NCBI GenBank assembly: GCA_903933915.1
Contig: CAIZLW010000244.1
Coordinates: 1 to 64,000 of the forward strand
Origin: an uncultured beta proteobacterium
GTDB lineage: Bacteria; Pseudomonadota; Gammaproteobacteria; Burkholderiales; SG8-41
Direction: 5' to 3'
Length of the DNA stretch: 64,000 nucleotides
Below, piece after piece: positions 29,625-39,500 of the stretch. Each line of letters starts with the position of its first letter. The stretch's first letter is position 1. The notes under the pieces are model-generated. The model was not told the DNA's origin and made no database searches. It saw nothing but the letters and a program-made list of their open reading frames with translations. The position numbers were made by a program, and so were the translations under genes.

Positions 29625-30458
29625 ATGAACACCAACACCTCGAAAATCATCAGTCTTGGCGAACTCGCCGCCCGCATCCCTGACGGCGCCGCGCTGGGGC
29701 TGGGCGGCGTGTTTCTGCATCGCGGTCCTTTTGCTTTGGTGCGGGAACTGGCGCGTCAGGGACGCCGCAACCTCGAAATCATCAAACCTTCGCCCGGCTA
29801 CGACCTTGATCTGCTGTGCCGTGCCGGTGCAGTCGCAAAAGTTCGCGCGGGCATCGTTGCAATGGAAGGCAACTTCGGTCTTGCGCGCTGGTACCGCAAA
29901 GCCATCGAGCGCAAGGAAGCGCATCTCGAAGAACACGCCTGAATGACCCTGGTCGCGGGGCTGCGTGCAGCCTCCTACGGAATCCCGTTCCAGCCGGTCG
30001 CCGGCGTACATGGCAGTGAACTGGCACGCATCAACCAGTGGCAGACCCTGCGTGACCCTTATGGCTCGGGAACCGATGTCTACGTAATCCCGGCAATCCG
30101 GCCCGATATAGCAGTCATTCATGCCGCAGAAATCGATGACCAGGGCAACGCGCGCATTTACGGCTCGCCGTTCTGGGACCATCCGTTGACCCGTGCGGCG
30201 AAACGCGTACTGGTCACCGCAGAAAAACTGGTGACTACAGACCGTCTGCGCGAACAGCCGGAACTGACGCTGGTGCCGGGATTCATGGTCGAAGCCGCGG
30301 CCGTAGTGCCGCGCGGCGGCTGGCCCGGTTCGATGCATCCCGATTATGAGATCGACTACCCGGCCGTCGAGCGTTATATGGAAGATGCTGCGGGCGTACT
30401 CGAACGGCATCTGGCCGAAGCCCCCGAGTGTTCGGGCGACGCAGCCGCCAGACACTGA
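29625..30458 (+). pseudogene. CoA-transferase subunit A (GctA-like), interrupted by one in-frame TGA at 29940-29942
   Basis: ORFs 29625-29942 and 29943-30458 are contiguous and in the same frame: ...KAIERKEAHLEEHA[TGA]MTLVAGLRAASYGIPFQPVAGVHGSELA... Confidence 0.8.
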
Positions 30459-30471
30459 ACAGATTACACAC

Positions 30472-30981
30472 ATGCCGGTCATCCACAGTTTTGCGCCTGT
30501 TGCCGATGCAGCAGCACGCGTACTGATTCTCGGCAGCATGCCCGGCGTTGAATCGCTTCAAGCCGGGCAGTACTACGCGCATCCACGCAACGCCTTCTGG
30601 CGCATCATGGGCGAGCTCGTTGGCGCATCCACGGACCTGCCTTATGCAACACGTACCCGCACGCTGCGGCAGTCAGGCATCGCGCTATGGGATGTGCTCG
30701 CGGCCTGCGCAAGAGCAGGCAGTCTCGATGCCGCCATCGACCAACGCTCGATCATCGCCAATGATCTGCTGTCTTTCCTCGCACAGCATCGCGGCATCAC
30801 TCACGTGTTTTTCAACGGCGCTACCGCAGAGCGTTGTTTTCGCTTGCACGTGCAGCCGGCGCTGCAAGCCGATGCGCTGCAATTGCAGCGTCTGCCGTCG
30901 ACCAGTCCGGCGCATGCCGCCATGCGATATGCGGACAAAGTGCAGGCGTGGCGCCCCATCCTGCAAGCGCTCTCAAAATAA
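30472..30981 (+). CDS. DNA-deoxyinosine glycosylase/uracil-DNA glycosylase-superfamily protein
   Basis: [52 protein letters not shown]...[27 protein letters not shown]-like motifs. Confidence 0.88.
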   Translation: MPVIHSFAPVADAAARVLILGSMPGVESLQAGQYYAHPRNAFWRIMGELVGASTDLPYATRTRTLRQSGIALWDVLAACARAGSLDAAIDQRSIIANDLLSFLAQHRGITHVFFNGATAERCFRLHVQPALQADALQLQRLPSTSPAHAAMRYADKVQAWRPILQALSK

Positions 30982-31002
30982 TACAATAAAAACAAGTAGA
31001 TA
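30974..31002 (+). repeat. AT-rich dispersed repeat, copy D (bridges glycosylase stop and EamA start)
   Basis: CAAAATAATACAATAAAAACAAGTAGATA; 15/18 to AATAAAAACAAATACTTA; carries the upstream TAA and abuts the downstream ATG. Confidence 0.65.
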
Positions 31003-31874
31003 TGATCGATCTCGCCCTGCTCTTCGCGATCCTCAGCGCGCTCTGCTTCGGCACCGGCATGATCACCTCACGCATCGGCCTGCATCACCTCGACGCGCGA
31101 TCAGGCGCGGCCATCAGCATTCCGACGGCGACACTGCTGTTTGTGATGACCACACCGTTCACCGTCGACTTGTCTGCCTTTAATCTCGCGGCCACATTCA
31201 TCTTCGCCGCGGTCGGCCTGTTCTACCCGGCCATGGTCACGCTGCTGACCTTCCGTTCCAACGAAGAACTGGGCCCGACCATCACCAGCGCGATTTCCGG
31301 AACCGCACCACTGTTCGCGATGCTTGCAGCCGCACTGCTGCTGGGTGAACGCGTGCCGCCGCAGGCCGCCATCGCAGCCATTGCCATCGCCGCCGGCGTG
31401 GCGCTGCTGTCGTGGCGACCCGGGGCTGCGAGCGGCGCCATCTCCGGCAGCAAGCTCGTGTGGCCGGTAGCCGGCGCCATTGTTCGCGGCTTTGCCCAGG
31501 CCGGCGCCAAAGCCGGACTGCTGCTGTGGGGCAACCCGTTCGCCGCCAGCGTCATCGGTTACCTGGTGTCTTCAACAGCCGTGGTCGGCGCGGAACAACT
31601 GCGGCATGGCGGACGCAGAACGCTGAACCGCCGTGGAATGCAGTGGTTCGCCATCACCGGGTTCATCAACGGCGGCGCAATGGTGTTGATGTATGCCGCG
31701 CTGGCGCGGGCGCCGGTCTCGGCGGTAGCGCCGATCATTGCCGCCTATCCATTGATCACAGTGCTCGGCAGCGCGCTGTTCCTGCGCAGCGAACCGCTCA
31801 ATCGTCGCATCGTTGCCGGCGCCATCATCACGGTCGCGGCCGTCGCCTGGCTCGCCACTTACCGCACGAACTGA
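31002..31874 (+). CDS. EamA/DMT family transporter
   Basis: FAILSALCFGTGMITSRIGLHHLDARSGAAISIPTATLLFV...; about 10 TM segments, two repeats. Confidence 0.88.
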   Translation: MIDLALLFAILSALCFGTGMITSRIGLHHLDARSGAAISIPTATLLFVMTTPFTVDLSAFNLAATFIFAAVGLFYPAMVTLLTFRSNEELGPTITSAISGTAPLFAMLAAALLLGERVPPQAAIAAIAIAAGVALLSWRPGAASGAISGSKLVWPVAGAIVRGFAQAGAKAGLLLWGNPFAASVIGYLVSSTAVVGAEQLRHGGRRTLNRRGMQWFAITGFINGGAMVLMYAALARAPVSAVAPIIAAYPLITVLGSALFLRSEPLNRRIVAGAIITVAAVAWLATYRTN

Positions 31875-31900
31875 ACCTTCACGCTCGTTATACTCGCCCC

Positions 31901-32629
31901 ATGAACTGGACCCCGTTCTCCTTCGTCGTCATCAATCTCGCGCGCCAGATCCGCGCCGGCGAAATCACTTTCAGCGGCGTCAACTCGACGCTGCCGATGA
32001 TCGCCTGCCTGCTCGCCAAGCGCGCCTACGATTTCGATTTCACCTGGATCAATGTCGCCGGCGGCGTTGAGCCGCAGCCGCTGACCGTGCCGCTGTCAAG
32101 CAGCGACCCGGCCATCGTTCATGGCTCGGCGGCGATTTTCGCCAACCAGGATTTCTACGACCTGTGCGCGCGCGGTGGACTCGATCTGGTGTATCTGGGC
32201 TGTGCACAAATCGACGCCGAGGGCCGCACCAACGTGTCGGCGATCGGCTCCTGGGAAAACCCGCGGGTGCGTCTGCCCGGCGGCGGCGGCGCCGCAGTGA
32301 TGCTGCCGACGGCAAAACGCGTGGTGACCTGGCGTACCGACCACACTACGCGCGCGCTGGTCGACAAACTCGACTTTGTCACCGCCGCAGGTCACATGAC
32401 GGTACTGGTGACGCCGCTGGCGGTATTTAGCCGTGAACCGCGCAACGGCTCGCGCTTCCGGCTTGAACATTACAACCCGGCCACCGGCATAGAACAGATC
32501 GCCGCGCACACGGGATTCACTTTTGACAGCAATGGTGCGCAACCGCCAGCTCCACCCACCCGCCGCGAAATCGACGCATTGCATGATCTGGACCGCGACG
32601 GCAGCTTTGCCGCCACGGTCTCGGGCTGA
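31901..32629 (+). CDS. CoA-transferase subunit B (GctB-like)
   Basis: MNWTPFSFVVINLARQIRAGEITFSGVNSTLPMIACLLAKRAYDFDFTWINVAGGVEPQP...DLVYLGCAQIDAEGRTNVSAIG...RLPGGGGAAVMLPTAKRVVTW. Confidence 0.85.
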   Translation: MNWTPFSFVVINLARQIRAGEITFSGVNSTLPMIACLLAKRAYDFDFTWINVAGGVEPQPLTVPLSSSDPAIVHGSAAIFANQDFYDLCARGGLDLVYLGCAQIDAEGRTNVSAIGSWENPRVRLPGGGGAAVMLPTAKRVVTWRTDHTTRALVDKLDFVTAAGHMTVLVTPLAVFSREPRNGSRFRLEHYNPATGIEQIAAHTGFTFDSNGAQPPAPPTRREIDALHDLDRDGSFAATVSG

Positions 32630-32726
32630 ACACCGCGTGATACGATAGCAACTGCCTCGCGCAACAGAATTCTTCTGTGCCGGCGCGGGATCCGTGCCAC
32701 TGTTTTACCTACCACTGCCCATCCTG

Positions 32727-33869
32727 ATGCTGCCGCTACAAGGTGTAAAAGTCGTCGAGTTCTGCCAGGTGCTGGCCGGACCTTTTGCGGGCTGCCTTCT
32801 TGCCGACATGGGCGCCGATGTCATCAAGGTTGAGTCGCCCGACGGTGATCTGATGCGGCAATGGCCGCCGATCCTCGATGGCTACAGCCAGTATTTCGCC
32901 TCGGTCAACCGCAACAAACGCTCGATCGTACTCGACCTGAAGCAGGAAACCGACAAAGCCGCAGCACGGCAACTGACCCTGTCTGCCGACATCCTGCTCG
33001 AAAATTTCCGGCCGGGGGTGATGGCCAAATTCGGACTCGATTACGCATCATTGTCCAAAGATCACCCCGCACTGGTGTATTGCTCAGTGTCGGCCTTCGG
33101 CCAGACCGGACCGCGCGCCAGCGAAGGCGGCTTTGACATGACCGTGCAGGCAATGAGCGGCGTGATGAGCGTCACCGGCGACAAGGACGGACGCCCGGCC
33201 AAATGCGGTATCCCGATCGCCGATTTTTCCGCAGGACTTTATGCAGCATTCAGCGTCACCGCCGCGCTGCACAAGGCACGTTCCACCGGACAGGGCGATC
33301 ACCTGGATGTCTCCATGCTCGGCAGCATGCTCGGCATCGCCAACCTGCAGACCAGCGAGTTATTCGGCACCGGTCGCGACCCGGTGCGCCTCGGCTCCGC
33401 GCATCCGATGAATGCCCCTTATGCCGCGTTCTGCTGCCGCGACGGCTACTTCGCCCTCGCCGCAGGCACCAACAAGCTGTGGGAATCGGCCTGCGAAGCG
33501 ATCAGCCGCAGCGACCTGCCCGCGGACCCGCGCTTCGCCACACCGACGCTGCGTGCGCAGCATCAGGATGCACTGCGCGATCTGCTCGAAACCGAGTTCG
33601 TCAAATACGATGCGGCCGACCTGCTGCAACGGATGAATGCCCGCGGTGTGCCCTGCGCACCGCTTTATTCGTATTCCCAGGTGCTCGCCGACCCGCAGGT
33701 CAAACACATGCAGTGGGTAGAAGACATTACGCTGCCCAATGGCACCGCCACCAAAACCGTGGTCTCGCCGCAACGCGTGTCCGGCCAGCGCCTCGGCGTG
33801 CGCAGGCCGCCGCCGGCGCTGGGCGCACACAGCGCAGAAATCCTTTCCGAACTGAAAGACCGATCATGA
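32727..33869 (+). CDS. CaiB/BaiF family (class III) CoA-transferase
   Basis: MLPLQGVKVVEFCQVLAGPFAGCLLADMGADVIKVESPDGDLMRQWPP...NRNKRSIVLDLK...LLENFRPGVMAKFGLDY...ARGVPCAPLYS. Confidence 0.95.
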   Translation: MLPLQGVKVVEFCQVLAGPFAGCLLADMGADVIKVESPDGDLMRQWPPILDGYSQYFASVNRNKRSIVLDLKQETDKAAARQLTLSADILLENFRPGVMAKFGLDYASLSKDHPALVYCSVSAFGQTGPRASEGGFDMTVQAMSGVMSVTGDKDGRPAKCGIPIADFSAGLYAAFSVTAALHKARSTGQGDHLDVSMLGSMLGIANLQTSELFGTGRDPVRLGSAHPMNAPYAAFCCRDGYFALAAGTNKLWESACEAISRSDLPADPRFATPTLRAQHQDALRDLLETEFVKYDAADLLQRMNARGVPCAPLYSYSQVLADPQVKHMQWVEDITLPNGTATKTVVSPQRVSGQRLGVRRPPPALGAHSAEILSELKDRS

Positions 33870-34486
33870 AAAATGCGCAGCGCTTCCGTCACTTCGTCGC
33901 CGAATTCACCCGCCTCATCGAAAAAAGCGGCAATGACGAAAAAACCATGCATGAGTCCGGCGGCAAACTGCTGGGCGAGTTGATCAGGCACGATGACTGG
34001 CTGCCCGAAGAAGCCGCACAGCCGCATCCGCAGTTTTATCAGCAGTTCCTGCTCTACTGCGATCCGCTGGAACGTTTCTCGGTGGTCAGCTTCGTTTGGG
34101 GTCCCGGACAAAAAACACCGGTGCATGATCACACCGTGTGGGGACTGGTCGGCATGATGCGCGGCGCGGAAAATGCGCGACGCTTCGCCCACACCGCGCC
34201 GGGCAAGCCGATGAGCGTCAGCAAAACCGAGGGTCTGATGCCGGGGCAGGTGGATCGCGTCTCACCGACCGTCGGCGACATCCACGAAGTATCGAATGCC
34301 CTGAGCGACAAACCGTCGATCAGCATTCACGTCTACGGCGCCAACATCGGCGCCGTGAAACGCCACGTGTTCGATCCGGCCACCGGCGCCGACAAACCGT
34401 TCGTCTCCGGCTACTCCAGCCCGCAGATCCCTAATTTCTGGGACCGCTCGGCCGAAGTCCGCGCAAGCATCACGCCCACAACCTGA
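33866..34486 (+). CDS. Cysteine dioxygenase-like (thiol dioxygenase, cupin) protein
   Basis: RFSVVSFVWGPGQKTPVHDHTVWGLVGMMRGAE...GDIHEVSNALSDKPSISIHVYGANIGAVKRHVFD; cupin metal motif and terminal SIHVYG; ATGA overlap with the CaiB gene. Confidence 0.88.
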   Translation: MKNAQRFRHFVAEFTRLIEKSGNDEKTMHESGGKLLGELIRHDDWLPEEAAQPHPQFYQQFLLYCDPLERFSVVSFVWGPGQKTPVHDHTVWGLVGMMRGAENARRFAHTAPGKPMSVSKTEGLMPGQVDRVSPTVGDIHEVSNALSDKPSISIHVYGANIGAVKRHVFDPATGADKPFVSGYSSPQIPNFWDRSAEVRASITPTT

Positions 34487-34490
34487 AACC

Positions 34491-35216
34491 ATGAGCGACG
34501 AACTGCTGCGCCAGCACGACAATCACATCACACGGCTGACGCTGAATCGCGCGCAAAAAGCGAACGCACTGTCGGCCCCGCTGGTGGAAGCCATGCTGGA
34601 TGCAGTTGAATATGCCGCCACCGACGGCACCCGGCTGCTGATCATTGAAGGCGCCGGCGCGCATTTCTGCGCGGGTTTCGATTTCACCGATGCGCAGACG
34701 CAAAGCGAAGGCGATCTCGTGCTGCGCTTCATCCGCATCGAAACGCTGCTGCAGGCGATCTACCACGCCCCTTTCGAAACTCTGGCGCTGGCGCACGGCC
34801 GCGTCTTCGGCGCCGGCGCCGACATCGTCGCCAGCTGCGGCATGCGTATTGCCGCGCCCGACACCACCTTCCGCATGCCCGGCTTGCGTTTCGGCGTCGT
34901 CCTCGGCACGCGTCGCCTCGTGCACCGGGTCGGCGCCGACCGGGCCCGGGACATACTGTCGACCTCGCGCGCTTTCGACAGCGGCGAGGCCCTGGCCAGC
35001 GGTTTCCTGACCGGTATTGCTCCGCAAGCAGAGTGGCCGGCGGTCATCGCCAGCGCCAAACCAGCGGCCGAAGCATTGGCACCTGCTGCTGCCTCTGCGC
35101 TGCGCCGCCGCACGGTCACCGACAGCCGCGCTGAAGATATGGCCGAGCTCACCCGCTCGGTGAGCACGCCCGGCCTGAAAGAACGTATCCGCCGCTACCG
35201 CGAAACCAGCAAATAG
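34491..35216 (+). CDS. Enoyl-CoA hydratase/isomerase family protein
   Basis: ITRLTLNRAQKANALSAPLVEAMLDAVEYA, LLIIEGAGAHFCAGFDFTD, AHGRVFGAGADIVASCGMRIAAPDTTFRMPGLRFGVVLG. Confidence 0.93.
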   Translation: MSDELLRQHDNHITRLTLNRAQKANALSAPLVEAMLDAVEYAATDGTRLLIIEGAGAHFCAGFDFTDAQTQSEGDLVLRFIRIETLLQAIYHAPFETLALAHGRVFGAGADIVASCGMRIAAPDTTFRMPGLRFGVVLGTRRLVHRVGADRARDILSTSRAFDSGEALASGFLTGIAPQAEWPAVIASAKPAAEALAPAAASALRRRTVTDSRAEDMAELTRSVSTPGLKERIRRYRETSK

Positions 35217-35247
35217 AAACCGACAAGAAACCGAGAGACCGATCATC

Positions 35248-36243
35248 ATGAGCACAACCCTGCCCGCAACCATGCAAGCCGTCGAAATCTCCGCACCCGG
35301 CGGCCCGGAAGTCCTGAAACCAACCGAACGTCCGCTCCCGGTGCCGAAAGCCCATGAGGTGCTGATCAAAGTCGCCGCAGCCGGCATCAACGGCCCCGAC
35401 ATCATGCAGCGCAAGGGCCTCTACCCAGCGCCGGCCGGGGCCTCCGATCTGCCCGGCCTGGAAGTGTCCGGTGAAATCGTCGCCAAAGGCGCTTCGGTGA
35501 CCCGTTGGTCCCCTGGTGACCAGGTCGTCGCATTAACCAACGGCGGCGCTTACGCCGAATACGTCGCCGTCGACGCCGAACACTGCCTGACAGTGCCCAA
35601 AGGCATCAGCATGCTCGACGCCGCCGGACTGCCCGAAACCTTTTTTACGGTGTGGAGCAATGTATTCATTGGCGCCGGCCTGAAAGCCGGAGAAACGTTT
35701 CTGGTGCACGGCGGCGCCGGCGGCATCGGCACTACCTGCATCCAGCTCGGCAAGGCGTTCGGCGCCAAAGTCATCGCCACCGACAGCCCGGCCGCACGCT
35801 GCCGGTTATGCACAGACCTCGGCGCGGACCGCGTCGTCGATTACCGCAGCGAAGATTTTGTCGAAGTGGTGCGCACTGAAGGCGGCGCCAACGTCATCCT
35901 CGACATTGTCGGCGGCGCCAACATCGAAAAGAACTTCAAGGCGGCCAGCCCCGATGCGCGCATCATCCAACTCGCCTTTTCGACCGGCTCAAAAGTGGAA
36001 ATCAACCTGATGCCGGTGATGCTGAAACGGCTGACCTATACCGGCTCGACACTACGCACCCGGCCCGACGCCTTCAAGGCGCGAGTGGCGCGCGAACTGG
36101 AGGCACAGGTGTGGCCGCACATCGCCAGCGGCAAAATCCGCGTGGTGACGCACACGGCGCTGCCGCTCGCCGAAGCGGCGCAGGCACATGCATTGATGGA
36201 ATCCAGCCAGCACACCGGCAAGATTCTGTTACGCGTTTCCTGA
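35248..36243 (+). CDS. NAD(P)H-quinone oxidoreductase (PIG3-like MDR family)
   Basis: MQAVEISAPGGPEVLKPTERPLPVPKAHEVLIKVAAAGINGPDIMQRKGLYPAPAGASDLPGLEVSGEIV; FLVHGGAGGIGTTCIQLGKAFGAKVIATDS. Confidence 0.93.
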   Translation: MSTTLPATMQAVEISAPGGPEVLKPTERPLPVPKAHEVLIKVAAAGINGPDIMQRKGLYPAPAGASDLPGLEVSGEIVAKGASVTRWSPGDQVVALTNGGAYAEYVAVDAEHCLTVPKGISMLDAAGLPETFFTVWSNVFIGAGLKAGETFLVHGGAGGIGTTCIQLGKAFGAKVIATDSPAARCRLCTDLGADRVVDYRSEDFVEVVRTEGGANVILDIVGGANIEKNFKAASPDARIIQLAFSTGSKVEINLMPVMLKRLTYTGSTLRTRPDAFKARVARELEAQVWPHIASGKIRVVTHTALPLAEAAQAHALMESSQHTGKILLRVS

Positions 36244-36590
36244 GACAGCCGGTCAATGTCGGCAAAAACCCGCAGCACGCCCGAAGGGAACTCGCGCTGA
36301 TAGATGCACTCATAAATCTGCGCGACCTCAAACGACACCGCAGAAGGATCCGTGGTGTCGATCTGATTCGTCACATCATACTCGGCGCGACGACAGTCCA
36401 TGACTTCAGGCCCCTGTTGCATCGGTCATGACTATGTTTTTGTTGTATCAGGTATAGTAAGAACAATTTTCGGGCACGCGCACCGCTGACCGCAAGCATG
36501 CACCAGTCGCGGCAGACACCGGTGGTAACGGGGTTGGTCCGCTCCGCGCCATCCCCAAAAAACTGTTCAATAAACCACGGTGTTAATGCC

Positions 36591-39500
36591 ATGCACCCGC
36601 AAACGGTCTACGCCAAAACCTCCAAAGGCGTGCTCGAAATCAAGAACAAGACGGTCAAACTCGACCGTGACAGCGGCAATATTTTCCTGTCCGTCGACGG
36701 CAAATCCACGGTTGCCGAACTGGTCGCCAAGAACAAGCTGGAGATCAAGGCGGTCGAAAGCATTCTCAATGAACTGACCAAATCCGGATTTATCAAGGTT
36801 TTCTCAACACCGGCTGAACGCCCTGCAGCCGCAAAACCCGCCGGCACCGCAACACCGGCTCGCCCGGCAGCACCGACACCTGCGGCTGAAGAGGAGATGG
36901 ACCTCGATTTCACCTCACCCGAGGCCGTTGCCAAAATCAACGCTGAAGCCGAATCACGCAAGCTGAAGGAAGAAGAAGCCAAGGCCCGGGCCCAGGCCGC
37001 GGCCAAGGCGGCGCTGGAAGCCAAGGCGCGGCAACAGGTGGAAGCGCAGGCGCGTGCGGCGGCGGAAGCGCGGGCCAAGGTCGAAGCTGAAGCCAAGGCC
37101 AAGGCTGACGCCCAGGCCAAAGCGGCAGAAGCTGCCCGCGCCAAAGCGGAAATGGAAGCCAAAGCCGCCGTCGACACTCAGGTCAAGGCGGCGGCAGAAG
37201 CCCGGATGAAGGTCGCTCAGGAAGAAACTGCCAGAGCAGAGGCCGAATCCAGGGCCCGCGCACAGGCCGAAGCCCGCGCCAAAGCCGAAGCCATCGCCAA
37301 AGCCACCTCCGAGGCCCGCGCCAAAGCCGAGGCCGAAGCGCAAAAGCTGGCCGAGGTCGAAGCCAATGCCCACGCCGCTGCCGAGACCAAGGCGCGGGAA
37401 GCCCTCGAAGCGCAGATGAAAGCCATGGGCGAAGCCCTCGCGCGCGCGCAGGACGCCGCGAAGCGTGAAGCCGAAGCGCGCGTCAAGATGGAAGCGGAAA
37501 TCAAGACCCGCCTTGAATCCGAGCGCAAAGCCGTTGTTGAAGCCGAAGCCCGCGCCAAGACGGCGGAAGCCGCGATCGCCGAAGCGCGTCAGATGGCGGA
37601 AGAAGCTGCACGCGCCAAAGCGGCCGTTGAAGCGCGGTTCGCAACGCAGGGGGTCGACCCCGAGGCCGTCGCCAAAGCCGAGGCGGCGATGAAAGCCCTG
37701 GAGGAAGCCAAGGCGCGAGCAAGGTCGGAAGCAGAGGCCCGTATTGCAGCCGAAGCCAGGGCCAAAGCCGAGGCCGATGCCAGGCAGCGCGAGGAAGAAC
37801 AGCGGAAGATTGCCGACGAAGCCACCAATAAGGAGCGTGCCGAGGCCGATGCCCGCTCCAAAGCCGAATTAAGAGCCCTGCAGGATCAGGCTCGCCAGGC
37901 GAGTAAGGAAGCCGAACGCCGCGCCGAGCACGAACGTCTCGCCCGCGAGGAAATGGAAGCCAAGATCGCCATCGAGCGCCGCGCCCGCGAGGAAGCCGAG
38001 GCCAAGGTGGCCGAGGAACGCGAATTGCGCGAGGAAGCGATCCGCAAGGTCAAGGTCGAAGCCGAAGCCAAGGCCCGCACGGCAGTTGACGCCGCCATTG
38101 AAATTGAACGCAAGAAGCGCGTGGAAGCGGAGGTCAAGGCCGCCGCCGAGATCGCAGCACGCACTGTGGCCGAGCGCAAAGCACGCGAAGAAGCCGAACG
38201 TCAGCTTGAAATCGCCCAGCGCGCGCGCGCAGACGCTGAGCGCCTGGCCCGCGAAGCCGGCAGCGGCGAAAGCGCGCAGAGCCGCCAGGCCCGTGAAGAC
38301 GCCGAGGTCCGGGCGAAGATGGCCGAAGCCGCCGTCGCCAAAGCACAAGCCCAGGCTGAAACCGAACGCCAGGCCCGGGCTCAGGCCGAAGAACGCGCAA
38401 AGACCGAGGCTGTGGCACGCGTCATGCGCGAAAACGAAATGCGTGAAAGCGCAGAAAAAAACGTCAAGGCGCTGGTCGAAGAAGAACTGCGCGCACGCGC
38501 CAAAGCCGAGGTGGAAGCCGATGTGCGTTATCGCACAGAAGCCGGGGAGCGTGCAAAAACCGCCGCGGCCGACCGCAAGCTGCGCATGGAGTCGGAAGCG
38601 CGCGATGCAGCCTCCTCATTCCGCAGCGATAGCAAACCCAAAAGCAAGGCGACGCTCGCCGCAGTCATCCTGTTCGTGCTGCTGGCCTGCGGCCTCGGCG
38701 CGCTGCAGCTGATGCCAATGGTTGGTTACATCCCCGGCGTGCAGCAATTGATTTCGCAGCGCTTCAACCAGCCCGTGCATATCTCCAACATGCGCTACAC
38801 GGTTTACCCTGAACAGATGCTCAGACTGGAGAAAGTCAGCATCGGCAGCGTGCAACAGATCAAAGCCGACATGGTGACTATCCCGATGATGCCGTGGACC
38901 CTGCTGTCGGGTGCAACAGAGTTTGATTCGATCGTCGCCAATGCCGTCGTGCTCGAACCTTCCGGCGTTGATCTGCTGCCGGCCATGGCCAAGGCCAGCG
39001 GTGGCAATGCCCTGAAGCTGCGCGAACTGCGGCTCACCGGCGTAAAGGTCAGCGGCATCCCGTTTGATGTGCCGATGTTTGACGCGCAGGTTTCCTTCAG
39101 CGGCGATGGTTCGGTGCAGAAAATGCGCCTCAATGACAGCAAGATCACCATCAACGCAACACCCAAGGACGGTGGACTCTCGCTGAGCATCGAAGCACGC
39201 GAGTGGCAACCGCCGTTCGGCCCGACACTGCAGTTCAGCGACCTCTCGATCAGCGCGCAGGTCAGCCGGCAGCAGGCCACCCTGAGTTCCATCGAAGGCC
39301 GGCTCGGCGGCGGACGCCTGAAAGGCGCGGCAAAAGCAACCTGGAGCGGCGACATCCGGATCGAGGGCGAATTCAATCTTGAAGGCGGCAAGCTGCAGCA
39401 GTTGCTGCCAGCCTACACCCGAAAATTCTCAGCCACCGGCAACCTGAACACCAACGGCAGTTACGCCCTGCAGGGCAAATCACTGCAAACGCTGTTTGAC

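Noticed and set aside
29940-29972. Selenocysteine recoding of the TGA in CoA-transferase alpha
   Set aside because: The downstream hairpin is short and at 16 nt rather than about 11 nt, no Sec machinery is in the window, and this family is not a known selenoprotein family. Kept only as a check item.
36608-38348. Minus-strand Ala/Ser- or Gly/Phe-rich ORFs
   Set aside because: Antisense of the GCC/GAA-rich coiled-coil repeat; composition artefact.
36900-38640. Collagen-like or tandem DNA repeat array
   Set aside because: The sequence is repetitive in amino-acid composition (A/E/K/R heptad-like) but lacks a fixed DNA period; better read as coiled coil.
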